A stretch of 64,000 nt of DNA from Pseudidiomarina woesei (GTDB lineage: Bacteria; Pseudomonadota; Gammaproteobacteria; Enterobacterales; Alteromonadaceae), in NCBI RefSeq assembly GCF_001418345.1, contig NZ_LIPW01000006.1, positions 1 through 64,000 of the forward strand. The letters run 5' to 3'. Numbering within the stretch: position 1 is the stretch's first letter; the number at the start of each line of letters is the position of its first letter. The translations under genes were made by a program, and so were the position numbers. The notes under the pieces are model-generated. The model did not search any database. It worked only from the letters and a program-made list of their open reading frames with translations, and was not told the DNA's origin. Below, piece by piece: positions 52,820 through 62,055 of the stretch.

Positions 52820-54187
52820 ATGTTAAAGCAACTTTTAACCAGTATTTCAGCTGTTGCCTTGTTGCTAGTGGGGTCAAGCGCAAATGCAGTTATGCAAGAA
52901 CCAATTAACTTGGACCAGCTACTGCAACAGTTACAACAAGGTCAGTTTGAGCAAACCGAAGAAAATAAACAGCGTGAGGCGCGCTTTCGCGCAGAAGCAA
53001 ATGAGCAAGCGCGTATTTTGCGAGACGCTATTGCCGAACGTGATCGTTTAGAAAAGCTCAGTGAAACCTTGGAAACGCAATTTGAGAGAAACGAAATTGA
53101 ACTGGCGGAAGTCACCGACACCTTAACTCAGCGCATGGGTTCGTTACGAGAGTTGCTCGGCGTGCTGCAGCAAGTTGCTGGCGACACCAGCAGCAAACTG
53201 CAAACATCGTTTGTATCGGTCGAATATCCGGGCCGTAGCGAGCAGTTAAGTGCGCTAGCGCAAAAAATGGGTAGCAGTTCAAAACTAGCGTCAATTGCTG
53301 AAATTGAATCGGTTTGGTTGGCGTTACTGCAAGAAATGACTGAGTCGGGCAAGGTAAGCAAGTTCAACACCGAAGTGACTTTGGCAAACGGCGAAAAAGC
53401 CAATACGCAAGTAACTCGGGTCGGCACCTTTAACATGGTTGCTGATGGTCGTTATTTGGAATTAGTGCCGGGCACAGATACCGTTGCTGAGTTAATTCGT
53501 CAGCCCAGCGGCCGCTATTTAGATACAGTAAGCGCACTAGAAAATGCCGATAGCAACCCAGTTAAATTTGCCATGGACCCAACCGGTGGCTCAATTCTTG
53601 GCCTACTGGTACAAGCGCCTGACTTAGGCGAACGTATCGATCAAGGTGGTACCGTGGGGTACATCATTTTGGCCTTGGGAGCGATTGGACTCATCATCGC
53701 GTTAGAACGCTTTATTACGCTGACGCTTATGGGTGGTAAAGTGAAACGTCAAATGAAGCAAGACCAGCCAAACGACAACAACCCGTTAGGTCGCGTAATG
53801 GCCGTGCAGCGCAAGTACCCAGACGTTGATACCGAAACGCTGGAACTGAAACTTAGCGAAGCGATTTTGCGCGAAGTTCCCAAAATTCAACGTAACTTAA
53901 CCTTTATTAAAATTATTTCGGTGGTTGCCCCGCTCATGGGTCTGTTAGGTACAGTAACTGGCATGATTAATACCTTCCAAGCCATCACGTTATTTGGTAC
54001 CGGTGACCCGAAACTCATGGCCGGTGGTATTTCACAAGCTTTGGTGACCACGGTACTTGGTTTGGTGGTCGCTATTCCTATGACCCTATTGTTTGCCACG
54101 CTAAATACGCGTAGCCGCCATATTGTTCATATTTTGCAAGAACAAGCCTCGGGCATTATTGCGGAGCGCTCTGAGCGGAGTCACTAA
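52820..54187 (+). CDS. ttpC: TtpC-like MotA/TolQ/ExbB proton-channel protein
   Basis: 455 residues. A signal peptide and a periplasmic coiled coil (about 25-110) and domain precede a C-terminal ExbB-type core (about 265-450; GGTVGYIILALGAIGLIIALERFITL, APLMGLLGTVTGMINTFQAITLFGTGDPKLMAGGISQALVTTVLGLVVAIPMTLL). This long form is TtpC, needed for TonB2-driven siderophore uptake in Vibrio. Second gene of the six-gene operon, 2 bp after DUF3450. Confidence 0.9.
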   Translation: MLKQLLTSISAVALLLVGSSANAVMQEPINLDQLLQQLQQGQFEQTEENKQREARFRAEANEQARILRDAIAERDRLEKLSETLETQFERNEIELAEVTDTLTQRMGSLRELLGVLQQVAGDTSSKLQTSFVSVEYPGRSEQLSALAQKMGSSSKLASIAEIESVWLALLQEMTESGKVSKFNTEVTLANGEKANTQVTRVGTFNMVADGRYLELVPGTDTVAELIRQPSGRYLDTVSALENADSNPVKFAMDPTGGSILGLLVQAPDLGERIDQGGTVGYIILALGAIGLIIALERFITLTLMGGKVKRQMKQDQPNDNNPLGRVMAVQRKYPDVDTETLELKLSEAILREVPKIQRNLTFIKIISVVAPLMGLLGTVTGMINTFQAITLFGTGDPKLMAGGISQALVTTVLGLVVAIPMTLLFATLNTRSRHIVHILQEQASGIIAERSERSH

Positions 54188-54189
54188 TT

Positions 54190-54741
54190 ATGTTTCTGCT
54201 TGAATTCAGCAATGCCATTCAAGACTTCATCGAAACCGGCGGCAATGTGCTGCTGGTTATCGGGGTGCTCATATTTGTCATGTGGCTGATGATTCTTGAG
54301 CGGATTTTTTATTACCTGCGTGGTCATCGCCAAGCAACCAAAGCGGCGTTAACTAGCTGGAATAACCGCAGCGATAAATCGTCATGGCAAGCCGAGCAAA
54401 TACGTGGCGCAATGATCTCGCGTGTGTCCTTAGCGTTAGGCGGTAACCTGCCTATTTTGCAAGCCATGGTGGCCTTGTGCCCGTTGTTAGGCCTGATGGG
54501 TACCGTTACCGGCATGATTGAAGTGTTTGACGTCATGGCCGTAGCTGGCACCGGAAACGCTCGCTCTATGGCGGCGGGGGTTTCTAAAGCAACTATTCCA
54601 ACCATGGCAGGTATGGTCGGAGCCTTGTCAGGTGTGTTTGCCACCACCTGGTTACAACGCACCGCGAAACGTGAGCGGTTGAAATTAGAAGACCGTTTGT
54701 TACTCGATCATTCAGGCGAGCAACAGCTTGCTAAATCATAA
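54190..54741 (+). CDS. exbB: ExbB2 biopolymer-transport proton channel
   Basis: 183 residues. Three helices in the ExbB/TolQ pattern: FIETGGNVLLVIGVLIFVMWLMILERIFYYL, LCPLLGLMGTVTGMIEVFDVMAVAGTGNARSMAAGVSKATIPTMAGMVGALSGVFATTWL. With ExbD it converts the proton gradient into motion of TonB. 2 bp after ttpC. Confidence 0.93.
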   Translation: MFLLEFSNAIQDFIETGGNVLLVIGVLIFVMWLMILERIFYYLRGHRQATKAALTSWNNRSDKSSWQAEQIRGAMISRVSLALGGNLPILQAMVALCPLLGLMGTVTGMIEVFDVMAVAGTGNARSMAAGVSKATIPTMAGMVGALSGVFATTWLQRTAKRERLKLEDRLLLDHSGEQQLAKS

Positions 54742-54753
54742 AGGTAAAGCGCG

Positions 54754-55161
54754 ATGAAACAGCATTTTGCAAATTTAGTTGACGAAGAAGAAGCGCAAAT
54801 TGACATGACCCCCATGTTAGATGTGGTGTTCATTATGTTGATTTTCTTTATTGTCACTGCGTCTTTTGTGAAAGAGTCAGGTATTGACGTGAACCGCCCA
54901 GAAGCTGCCACCGCTGTGCAAAAAGACCGCGCCAATATTTTAGTTGCCATTAGTGATAGTGGTGAAATTTGGATTAACAAACGCCAAGTGGACGCGCGCG
55001 CTGTACAAGCCAACATTGAGCGCTTGTATGCCGAAAACCCGCAGGGTTCGGTGGTTATTCAAGCCGACAAAAAAGCCACCACAGAAACGCTGATTAAAGT
55101 GATGGACGCGGCTCGTGCGGCTGGTGTGTTTGATGTCTCAATTGCAACGCAAGAAGACTAG
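54754..55161 (+). CDS. exbD: ExbD2 biopolymer-transport protein
   Basis: 135 residues. One N-terminal helix carrying the proton-path Asp23 in IDMTPMLDVVFIMLIFFIVTASF, then a periplasmic domain (ILVAISDSGEIWINKRQVD, GSVVIQADKKATTETLIKVMDAARAAGV). The ExbD/TolR family pattern is complete. 12 bp after exbB. Confidence 0.94.
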   Translation: MKQHFANLVDEEEAQIDMTPMLDVVFIMLIFFIVTASFVKESGIDVNRPEAATAVQKDRANILVAISDSGEIWINKRQVDARAVQANIERLYAENPQGSVVIQADKKATTETLIKVMDAARAAGVFDVSIATQED

Positions 55162-55163
55162 TT

Positions 55164-55772
55164 ATGAAACGTTTATTGCTCGCACTAATTGCTGCATTCG
55201 CCATTACCGCAGGGCTGTTTTATTTAATGCAGTCACTGATAGCGGGGGGCGAAGGGGCCATGTCTGAGCCGCCAAAGGGCAGTGTTCTTGATTTTGTACG
55301 GGTGAAGCCGGAAGAGGTGGTGCAGCAGAAGGAACGCAAACCACAGCGTCCGCCTGAACCAGAGCAGCCACCGCCGGATATGCCGCAACCAGAGATGCAA
55401 AATGACGCAGCCGAAGCAGACGCCGCCGGGTTTGATTTTTCTGCCGATATACAAGTCGATACTAGTTTGTCAGGCGGTATTGGTCTTGATACCAGCGATG
55501 GTGAGTACTTACCCATTGTAAAAGTACAAGCGGTTTATCCGCGTCGCGCTTTGCAACGAGGCATTGAGGGGTACGTAGTGGTTGGGTTTACAGTGACCAA
55601 ACAAGGCACTGTGCGTGATCCTTATGTCATTGAAGCGCAGCCCGAATCTATTTTTGATCAAGCTGCCATGGACGCGGTACTGAAATTTAAATACAAACCT
55701 CGTGTTGTGAATGGCGAGCCGGTTGAAGTTGAAGGTGTACAAAACCGGTTAACCTTTGCGATTGACGGTTAA
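55164..55772 (+). CDS. tonB: TonB2 energy transducer
   Basis: 202 residues. One N-terminal anchor (LLLALIAAFAITAGLFYLMQSLI), a Pro/Glu-rich linker (about 50-85; QKERKPQRPPEPEQPPPDMPQPEM), and a C-terminal TonB domain (about 115-200; YLPIVKVQAVYPRRALQRGIEGYVVVGFTVTKQGTVRDPYVIEAQPESIFDQAAMDAVLKFKYKPRVVNGEPVEVEGVQNRLTF). Drives outer-membrane receptors such as the one at 24152. 2 bp after exbD. Confidence 0.94.
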   Translation: MKRLLLALIAAFAITAGLFYLMQSLIAGGEGAMSEPPKGSVLDFVRVKPEEVVQQKERKPQRPPEPEQPPPDMPQPEMQNDAAEADAAGFDFSADIQVDTSLSGGIGLDTSDGEYLPIVKVQAVYPRRALQRGIEGYVVVGFTVTKQGTVRDPYVIEAQPESIFDQAAMDAVLKFKYKPRVVNGEPVEVEGVQNRLTFAIDG

Positions 55773-55812
55773 CACAACACGGTTAGCAAAGCAGAGGGTT
55801 AGGAGAAAGCAT

Positions 55813-57084
55813 ATGCGTTATTTACTCATTGTTGCTGCAATTATAAGTATTGTGGTGTCCAGCCCCGTGGTTGGTGCTGAGCGTAAGAAAACTCCAGCGT
55901 TGCGTGAGCAAGTATACAGTCAACTTGCACGCGCTCAGCAGCTTGCCGATGATGGTGACTTGAAAGCGGGCCTAGAGGTTCTTGCCAACGTGGAAAGCAA
56001 ATTGAGTAGCATGAATAGCTATGAGCGATCCATGCTCTGGAACTTCTATGGTTACATGTATTACGGCCAAGACAATATTGCTAAAGCGATAACCTATTTC
56101 GCCAAAGTCGTCAAAGAAGAAGCAATTCCAGAAGCACTAGAACAGACTACATTGTTTAGTTTAGCGCAGCTTGCTTTGGGCCAAGGTGAATTTGAACAAG
56201 CGTTAGATTTCTTAGCGCAATGGGAACAATTGGTGCCAGCAGAACAACAGCAAAAAGCATGGGTGTTAAAAGCCCAAGCGCTGTATCAAAAAGGTGACTA
56301 TCAAGCGGCCTTGGCACCGATAAGTAAAGCCATTAAAACGGTGCAAAATAAGCGCCAAATTCCGGAAGAAAATTGGTTGGTACTGCAGCGTGCAATTTAT
56401 TTTGAGCTTGGACAAACGGCGCAGGTTGCCGAGGTACTTGAAGCGATGGTGCGTTACTACAATAAACCAGAGTATTGGGTGCAACTAGCCGGTGTATTTG
56501 GTCAGTTGGGACAAGAAACCAAGCAATTAGCTATGCTTGAAACTGCGTTTCAGCAGGGCTTTTTAACCAAGAGCCAAGACTTACTCAACCTAGCGCAAAC
56601 ATACTTTTTCAATGACGTGCCATTTAAAGCTGGGCAAGTTATGGAAAAAGCACTGACAACCGGTGCAGTGGAAGCTAATTTGCGTAACTACAAACTGTTG
56701 GCCCAAGCCTGGGTTGCTGCACGTGAAACCGATAAAGCCAATAGTGCACTGCAACAAGCTGCAAGTTTAAGTGACAACGGCGAGTTTGATGCCCAACGTG
56801 CAACCTTGCTATTGAATGCCGAGCGCAATCAAGAAGCAATTAATGCAGCGCGAGCGGCGCTTGAAAAAGGCGGCTTGACGCAACCTGGTGCAATGCATTT
56901 AGTGATTGGCATGGCTGAATTGAACTTAGAAAACTTCAACGCAGCGCTACAAGCCTTTGCTGTGGCGAAGCAGTTTGATGAAGCGAAACAATCTGCTAGT
57001 CAGTGGGAGCGTTACGCTAAAGCAGAGCAAGAGCAGCAATCACGTTTACAAGAGCTACGAGCTGACATGCAATCATCATCTTAA
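55813..57084 (+). CDS. TPR-repeat periplasmic protein of the TonB2 cluster
   Basis: 423 residues. Signal peptide MRYLLIVAAIISIVVSSPVVG, then about ten TPR-like helical pairs (for example AFSLAQLALGQGEFEQALDFLAQWEQL-type and ALYQKGDYQAALAPISKAIKTV). The ATG at 55813 follows AGGAGA; an earlier frame start overlaps tonB. Equivalent genes end TonB2 clusters in Vibrio and Shewanella, where they are called TtpB-like or simply TPR protein. Probably an adaptor on the periplasmic side. Confidence 0.88.
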   Translation: MRYLLIVAAIISIVVSSPVVGAERKKTPALREQVYSQLARAQQLADDGDLKAGLEVLANVESKLSSMNSYERSMLWNFYGYMYYGQDNIAKAITYFAKVVKEEAIPEALEQTTLFSLAQLALGQGEFEQALDFLAQWEQLVPAEQQQKAWVLKAQALYQKGDYQAALAPISKAIKTVQNKRQIPEENWLVLQRAIYFELGQTAQVAEVLEAMVRYYNKPEYWVQLAGVFGQLGQETKQLAMLETAFQQGFLTKSQDLLNLAQTYFFNDVPFKAGQVMEKALTTGAVEANLRNYKLLAQAWVAARETDKANSALQQAASLSDNGEFDAQRATLLLNAERNQEAINAARAALEKGGLTQPGAMHLVIGMAELNLENFNAALQAFAVAKQFDEAKQSASQWERYAKAEQEQQSRLQELRADMQSSS

Positions 57085-57153
57085 TGACATGTAAAGGTCA
57101 TAAAAAAGACAAAAAACTGACATATAGTCATGAAACTGTCATATTTCTGATAT
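57084..57153 (+). promoter_or_regulatory. PhoB-box-like array upstream of the porin
   Basis: Two runs of 11-bp-phased heptamers. Run 1: ATGACAT (57084), AGGTCAT (57095), AAGACAA (57106), CTGACAT (57117). After an 8-bp step, run 2: TAGTCAT (57125), CTGTCAT (57136), CTGATAT (57147). CTGTCAT at 57136 is an exact consensus half-site. TATAAC at 57151 is a possible -10. Confidence 0.6.
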
Positions 57154-57183
57154 AACATACCCGCCCAGATAACTATGTGTACG

Positions 57184-57201
57184 GCACGCAAATTTGCGTG
57201 C
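57184..57201. promoter_or_regulatory. Palindrome in the porin leader
   Basis: GCACGCAAATTTGCGTGC, a perfect 18-bp palindrome 42 bp before the porin ATG. It can fold as a leader hairpin or be bound by a dimeric protein. It shares the TTGCG core with the hairpin ahead of the TonB2 operon. Confidence 0.45.
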
Positions 57202-57242
57202 TATACATATTTCTGATAACCAATTTCTGGTCGGGCTAGGTT

Positions 57243-58187
57243 ATGAACAAACTTCCAATGGCATTAAGTGCACTAACATTAGCGGTTGCATCTCATGCAG
57301 CAGTCGCCAACGACGAGCCGATTTCGTGGGATATTTACGGCAAAATCAATGTGTCACTGCAAAGCAACGACCTCGACGATGGCAACGGTTCGCAAACTGA
57401 TGTGGTCTCAAACGCGTCGCGCTTTGGGATAAAAGGCGGCGCTAAACTTAACGATGACTTGGAAGTTATCTACCAACTTGAATGGCAAGTAGACCTTGCT
57501 GACTTGGGCGGTTCAGACAATCTTCGTTCGCGTAATCAGTACATTGGTTTAAAAGGCAGCTTCGGTGAAGTGACCATTGGCCGCCGTGACACTGTACTGA
57601 AAACCGTGCAAGGCGACATTGATTTATTCAACGATTACGAGGCCGACGTAAAAGCCTTGTTTGAAGGCGAAAACCGCACCAGCGATACAGTTAGTTATTA
57701 TTCACCGTCATTTAATCAGTTCCGTTTTGGGGCAACCTATATTGCCAGTGACGACCCAGCAGTAAACGATGGTATCTCAACAGCAATTAGCTACGGTGAC
57801 GAAGGCCTAGACGATACCTCATTTTATTTAGGCGCTGCAATTGACCGCGAAGTTGAAGGTTATGATGTTGAGCGACTAGTGGGTTACACCAAACTTGCCG
57901 ATGCAGTAGTTGGTCTTATGTGGCAGCAGCAAGAGCAAGTAGATGGCACCGCCGAAGCTGACGGCTATGTAGCCAGCGTTAAATATCCGTATCAGAACTT
58001 CACGTTTAAAGTGCAATACCAAATGATGGACTTTAGCGTTGATGGAGAGCAAGACTCGATTGCTGCAGGTGTGGATTACAAATTAGGCAGCAATACCAAA
58101 GTTTACACTTGGTATACTGGGCGTAATTTGGACACTATCGATGTGAATCAGCGTTATGTTGCACTAGGTATCGAACATAAGTTCTAA
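57243..58187 (+). CDS. Outer-membrane porin
   Basis: 314 residues. Signal peptide ending AAVAN, then a 16-strand general-porin pattern: ISWDIYGKINVSLQS, ASRFGIKGGAKLNDDLEVIYQLEWQ, LRSRNQYIGLKGSFGEVTIGRRDTVLK, and the C-terminal YVALGIEHKF ending in Phe. An acidic composition is typical of marine porins. The preceding Pho-like array suggests a PhoE-style role in phosphate or anion uptake, an inference. Confidence 0.9.
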   Translation: MNKLPMALSALTLAVASHAAVANDEPISWDIYGKINVSLQSNDLDDGNGSQTDVVSNASRFGIKGGAKLNDDLEVIYQLEWQVDLADLGGSDNLRSRNQYIGLKGSFGEVTIGRRDTVLKTVQGDIDLFNDYEADVKALFEGENRTSDTVSYYSPSFNQFRFGATYIASDDPAVNDGISTAISYGDEGLDDTSFYLGAAIDREVEGYDVERLVGYTKLADAVVGLMWQQQEQVDGTAEADGYVASVKYPYQNFTFKVQYQMMDFSVDGEQDSIAAGVDYKLGSNTKVYTWYTGRNLDTIDVNQRYVALGIEHKF

Positions 58188-58251
58188 GCAAGGTAAACTA
58201 AGGCCGTTTTGCACCTTCTAATTTCCCAACAGGAATGGACGCACGGACAAA

Positions 58252-59178
58252 ATGGCCAACTTCATTTTTATTGCCGGTTACGTTGTCATTGGTTTGTTGT
58301 TACAACGTAGCCGGCAATTTCCTCAAAACACCGGGCAAATACTCAACGCCTACGTTATTTACGTGGCTTTGCCGGCTGTTGTGTTACAAAAAATTCCAAG
58401 CTTAACCTTTGGCAAAGAGCTGCTGTACCCGGCGCTAATGCCATGGTTGCTGCTGGCGCTGACGGTGCCGGTATTGCTGGCATTAAGCAAGTGGCTCAAA
58501 TGGTCACGCTGGACCACAGGCGCTATGTTGATTGTGGTTCCACTGGGAAATACGTCGTTTGTTGGTTTTCCTATGGTGGAAGCGTTTTTTGGTCCAGAAG
58601 GCATTCCGTATGCATTGTTGTATGACCAGCTCGGCTCGTTCTTCATTCTGTCTATATACGCCACTATTATTGCTGCCATTTACAGTCATGAGCCAGGTAC
58701 TGATACCCAGCGTCCTAGCGCGGGCGCTATCGCGTTGCGGATTGCTAAATTCCCGCCGTTTGTTGCGTTAGTGGTTGCGTTGTTACTACGCGGTTTCGAT
58801 TATCCGGCGGCCATGAGCCAATTTGTTGATTCACTCGCAATTACCCTTGTCCCGGTAATTATGGTCGCGGTGGGGTACCAATTGAAGTTTCGTTTACCTC
58901 AAGAAGACCGTGGTCCGTTGTATTGGGCTTTAGGTTTAAAGCTGGTAGCAACCCCAGTTATTGCGCTGGCCGTACTGTATTGGTTTGGGTTAGAGCAATT
59001 GGCTGTGCAAGTGACGATAATGGAAGCGGCTATGCCCGCCATGATTTCGGCCGGTGCTTTAGCAATTATGGCCGGGTTAGCGCCCACTTTATCCGCAGCC
59101 ATTGTTGGCTACGGCGTGCTGTTGTGCTTTGTCACCTTACCGTTGTGGTACGCGTTTATTCAGTTTTTACTGCCTTAA
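58252..59178 (+). CDS. AEC family (auxin efflux carrier-like) transporter
   Basis: 308 residues with about ten helices. N-terminal [78 protein letters not shown], and the second half [34 protein letters not shown] fit the family. Members export or exchange organic acids. The 3' end overlaps the convergent xseA by 23 bp. Confidence 0.88.
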   Translation: MANFIFIAGYVVIGLLLQRSRQFPQNTGQILNAYVIYVALPAVVLQKIPSLTFGKELLYPALMPWLLLALTVPVLLALSKWLKWSRWTTGAMLIVVPLGNTSFVGFPMVEAFFGPEGIPYALLYDQLGSFFILSIYATIIAAIYSHEPGTDTQRPSAGAIALRIAKFPPFVALVVALLLRGFDYPAAMSQFVDSLAITLVPVIMVAVGYQLKFRLPQEDRGPLYWALGLKLVATPVIALAVLYWFGLEQLAVQVTIMEAAMPAMISAGALAIMAGLAPTLSAAIVGYGVLLCFVTLPLWYAFIQFLLP

Positions 59179-60481
59179 AGTCACCAGCTGCAACTTTCAC
59201 CTGAAATGCCTCCCCCGTTGCCAGTTCAGCGGGGTTGCGCACAACGGCACCGTCGGCTTTACGCACCACTGCGTAGCCACGCTCGATAGTCTGTAACGGG
59301 CTGACCATGTGTAGACCTTGGCTGAGCGACTGAAAGCGTTGTCGTTGCTGCTTTAGCAATTGTGACATAGCCAACTGCAAACGTTGCTTTAATTGTTGTT
59401 GCTGTTGCTGTAATGGCGCTAAACGGCGCTCAGGGTGAACCGTGCTTAGTCGGCTTGCCAACTGTGTTTGTTGGCGTTGCTGTTGTTGCAACAAACGGCG
59501 CATCGCTAGCTGCACACGCGCACTGAGTTCATCTAAACGCTGATTATTTTGCTGCAGTTGACGCTGTGGATGCTGCTGTTGCAAACGCATCGCCAAATGC
59601 TGCTGGTGTTGTTGATATTGGCGAAAATAGCGCGCCCATGCCTGTTCTACACGGTGAGCTAAATGGCTAATGCGCTGCAAGGTTTCGCGTTGATCCCGGC
59701 TGACTAATTCGGCGGCCGCAGAGGGAGTTGGCGCGCGCACATCTGCAACAAAGTCACAAATAGTAAAGTCTACTTCATGACCAACTGCCGAAATGGTCGG
59801 AATCGGGCAGCTATGCAATGCATACGCTAGCTGTTCGTCATTAAAACACCATAAATCTTCCAAAGAACCGCCGCCACGCGCCATGATCAATGCGTCGACT
59901 TCATTACGGCTTATAGCCCGTTGCAACATATGCAGTAACTCACCGGTGGCAGCTTGGCCTTGCACGGCACTAGGGTAAATAATTACCTCAACGCTGGGGT
60001 CTCGGCGTTTGAGTACGGCTAAAATGTCGCGCACAGCAGCGCCTGTGGGCGAGGTAATCACCCCAACTTTTTTGATTGATTCAGGTAGCGGCTGCTTATG
60101 CGCGGGGTCGAACAGTCCTTCGGCCTGTAACTTGGCTTTCAGTTGTTCGTATTTTTGCTGCAGCAAACCAGCACCAGCGTCTTCCATATGCTCAATAATG
60201 AGCTGGTAGTCGCCGCGCGGCTCGTAAACGGTCAGTTTGGCTCGCACCAACACTTGCATACCGTGCTGGGGCCTAATTCGTACCCGCTGATTGGCATTGC
60301 GAAACATGGCTGCGCGAATTTGTGCACGCTCATCTTTCAGAGTGAAATACCAGTGGCCCGAGCTTGGTGCCGCGAAGTTTGAAATTTCGCCAACCAGCCA
60401 AATTGAACCAAAACCTTGCTCAAGTACTTGTCGTACCTCGGTGTTTAATCCATAAACGGTAAAAATATGGGGCTGCTGCAT
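59156..60481 (-). CDS. xseA: Exodeoxyribonuclease VII large subunit
   Basis: 441 residues. N-terminal OB fold ([35 protein letters not shown]), catalytic region [38 protein letters not shown] and [22 protein letters not shown], then a long Gln-rich coiled coil (about 270-400). The C-terminus has [17 protein letters not shown]. The strongly glutamine-rich helix is normal for the family but pronounced here. Divergent from guaB, the usual arrangement; the small subunit xseB is 17 kb away. Confidence 0.96.
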   Translation of the reverse strand: MQQPHIFTVYGLNTEVRQVLEQGFGSIWLVGEISNFAAPSSGHWYFTLKDERAQIRAAMFRNANQRVRIRPQHGMQVLVRAKLTVYEPRGDYQLIIEHMEDAGAGLLQQKYEQLKAKLQAEGLFDPAHKQPLPESIKKVGVITSPTGAAVRDILAVLKRRDPSVEVIIYPSAVQGQAATGELLHMLQRAISRNEVDALIMARGGGSLEDLWCFNDEQLAYALHSCPIPTISAVGHEVDFTICDFVADVRAPTPSAAAELVSRDQRETLQRISHLAHRVEQAWARYFRQYQQHQQHLAMRLQQQHPQRQLQQNNQRLDELSARVQLAMRRLLQQQQRQQTQLASRLSTVHPERRLAPLQQQQQQLKQRLQLAMSQLLKQQRQRFQSLSQGLHMVSPLQTIERGYAVVRKADGAVVRNPAELATGEAFQVKVAAGDFKAVKTE

Positions 60482-60513
60482 GCGAAAACCTCGTGGTATA
60501 GTTGAAAAAACAG

Positions 60514-60542
60514 TTTACTGAAAAGCCGTTTGCGAGTAAAAT
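60514..60542 (+). promoter_or_regulatory. Sigma-70 promoter for guaB-guaA
   Basis: TTTACT (60514-60519), 17-bp spacer, TAAAAT (60537-60542), 38 bp upstream of guaB. A close match on both hexamers at ideal spacing. Confidence 0.65.
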
Positions 60543-60579
60543 CTGCCCGCAACATTAAGTCAGCCAGTGAGATGTTGCC

Positions 60580-62049
60580 ATGCTACGAATTGCTCAAGAA
60601 GCCCTTACCTTTGACGACGTTTTACTCGTCCCCGGTCATTCAACTGTTTTACCCCATACTGCCGATTTGCGCACGCGCTTAACTCGCGGAATTGAACTCA
60701 ATATTCCGATGGTTTCTGCAGCCATGGACACGGTTACCGAAGCAGCATTAGCAATTGCCCTCGCACAGGAAGGCGGGCTTGGTTTTGTGCATAAAAACAT
60801 GACCATCGCCGAACAGGCCGCGCACGTTCGCAAAGTGAAAAAATACGAAAGTGGTATGGTGTCAGATCCTATCACCGTTAGCCCAGACACGACCTTAGGT
60901 GAAATTCGTGCGTTAGCCGTGGAACATGGCTTTCATGGTTTTCCGGTGGTTGAAAAGTCCGGTGAATTAGTCGGAATTATTACCGGTCGCGATACCCGCG
61001 CTGAGCGCGATGACCAGCGCCTAGTCAGCTCAATCATGACGCAAAAAGACAAGCTAGTTACGGTTAAAGAAAACGCCAAGAGCGAAGAAATTCTTAACCT
61101 AATGCACCAACACCGTATTGAGAAAATCTTGGTGGTTGATGATGCGTTTCATTTGCGCGGCATGATTACCCTGAAAGATTTCACCAAAGCAGAAAATAAA
61201 CCAAATGCCTGTAAAGACGAGCTTGGCCGTTTGCGCGTTGGTGCCGCGGTGGGCGTAGGCCCAGGCACTGAGGAACGCGTTGAAGCCTTAGTTGAAGCGG
61301 GTGTTGATGTACTGTTAATTGACACCTCACATGGCCACTCACAAGGCGTGATTGACCGTGTTGCTTGGGCTCGTAAAACCTATCCAGACCTGCAGATCAT
61401 CGCTGGTAACGTGGCCACTGGCGCTGGTGCCAAAGCCCTTGCTGATGCGGGTGTTGATGCCGTGAAAGTAGGTATTGGCCCAGGCTCAATTTGTACCACG
61501 CGAATTGTTACTGGTTGTGGTGTGCCGCAAATTACCGCCATTAGCGACGCTGTGGATGCGCTAAAAGGTACAAACATTCCAGTGATCGCTGACGGTGGAA
61601 TCCGCTTCTCGGGTGATATCGCCAAAGCGATTGCCGCTGGAGCAGACTGCGTCATGGTTGGCAGTATGCTGGCCGGTACCGAAGAGTCGCCAGGTGAAGT
61701 TGAGTTGTATCAAGGTCGCTACTACAAGTCATACCGCGGCATGGGCAGCATTGGCGCCATGAACCAGCGTCATGGCTCGTCAGACCGTTACTTCCAGGCT
61801 TCAAATGAAGCGGAAAAGTTAGTTCCTGAAGGTATTGAAGGCCGTGTGGCTTATAAAGGCCCAATTGCGACTATTATTCACCAACAAATGGGTGGTTTAC
61901 GCTCAGCCATGGGTTTAACCGGTTGTGCCACCATGAAAGAAATGCGTACCAAGCCACAGTTTGTCAAAGTAACTGCTGCGGGTATGGGCGAGTCGCACGT
62001 GCACGATGTGCAAATTACCAAAGAAGCACCAAACTACCGGATGGGTTAA
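60580..62049 (+). CDS. guaB: Inosine-5'-monophosphate dehydrogenase
   Basis: 489 residues. [18 protein letters not shown] start, two CBS domains (about 95-200), and the catalytic loop [21 protein letters not shown] with the active Cys; the flap [26 protein letters not shown] and SAMGLTGC near the end. Oxidises IMP to XMP, the committed step to GMP. Starts the guaB-guaA operon. Confidence 0.97.
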   Translation: MLRIAQEALTFDDVLLVPGHSTVLPHTADLRTRLTRGIELNIPMVSAAMDTVTEAALAIALAQEGGLGFVHKNMTIAEQAAHVRKVKKYESGMVSDPITVSPDTTLGEIRALAVEHGFHGFPVVEKSGELVGIITGRDTRAERDDQRLVSSIMTQKDKLVTVKENAKSEEILNLMHQHRIEKILVVDDAFHLRGMITLKDFTKAENKPNACKDELGRLRVGAAVGVGPGTEERVEALVEAGVDVLLIDTSHGHSQGVIDRVAWARKTYPDLQIIAGNVATGAGAKALADAGVDAVKVGIGPGSICTTRIVTGCGVPQITAISDAVDALKGTNIPVIADGGIRFSGDIAKAIAAGADCVMVGSMLAGTEESPGEVELYQGRYYKSYRGMGSIGAMNQRHGSSDRYFQASNEAEKLVPEGIEGRVAYKGPIATIIHQQMGGLRSAMGLTGCATMKEMRTKPQFVKVTAAGMGESHVHDVQITKEAPNYRMG

Positions 62050-62055
62050 GCAATC

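Noticed and set aside
59400-59700. Low-complexity repeat on the minus strand (CTG/TTG-rich)
   Set aside because: It is the glutamine-rich coiled coil of XseA, normal for that family.
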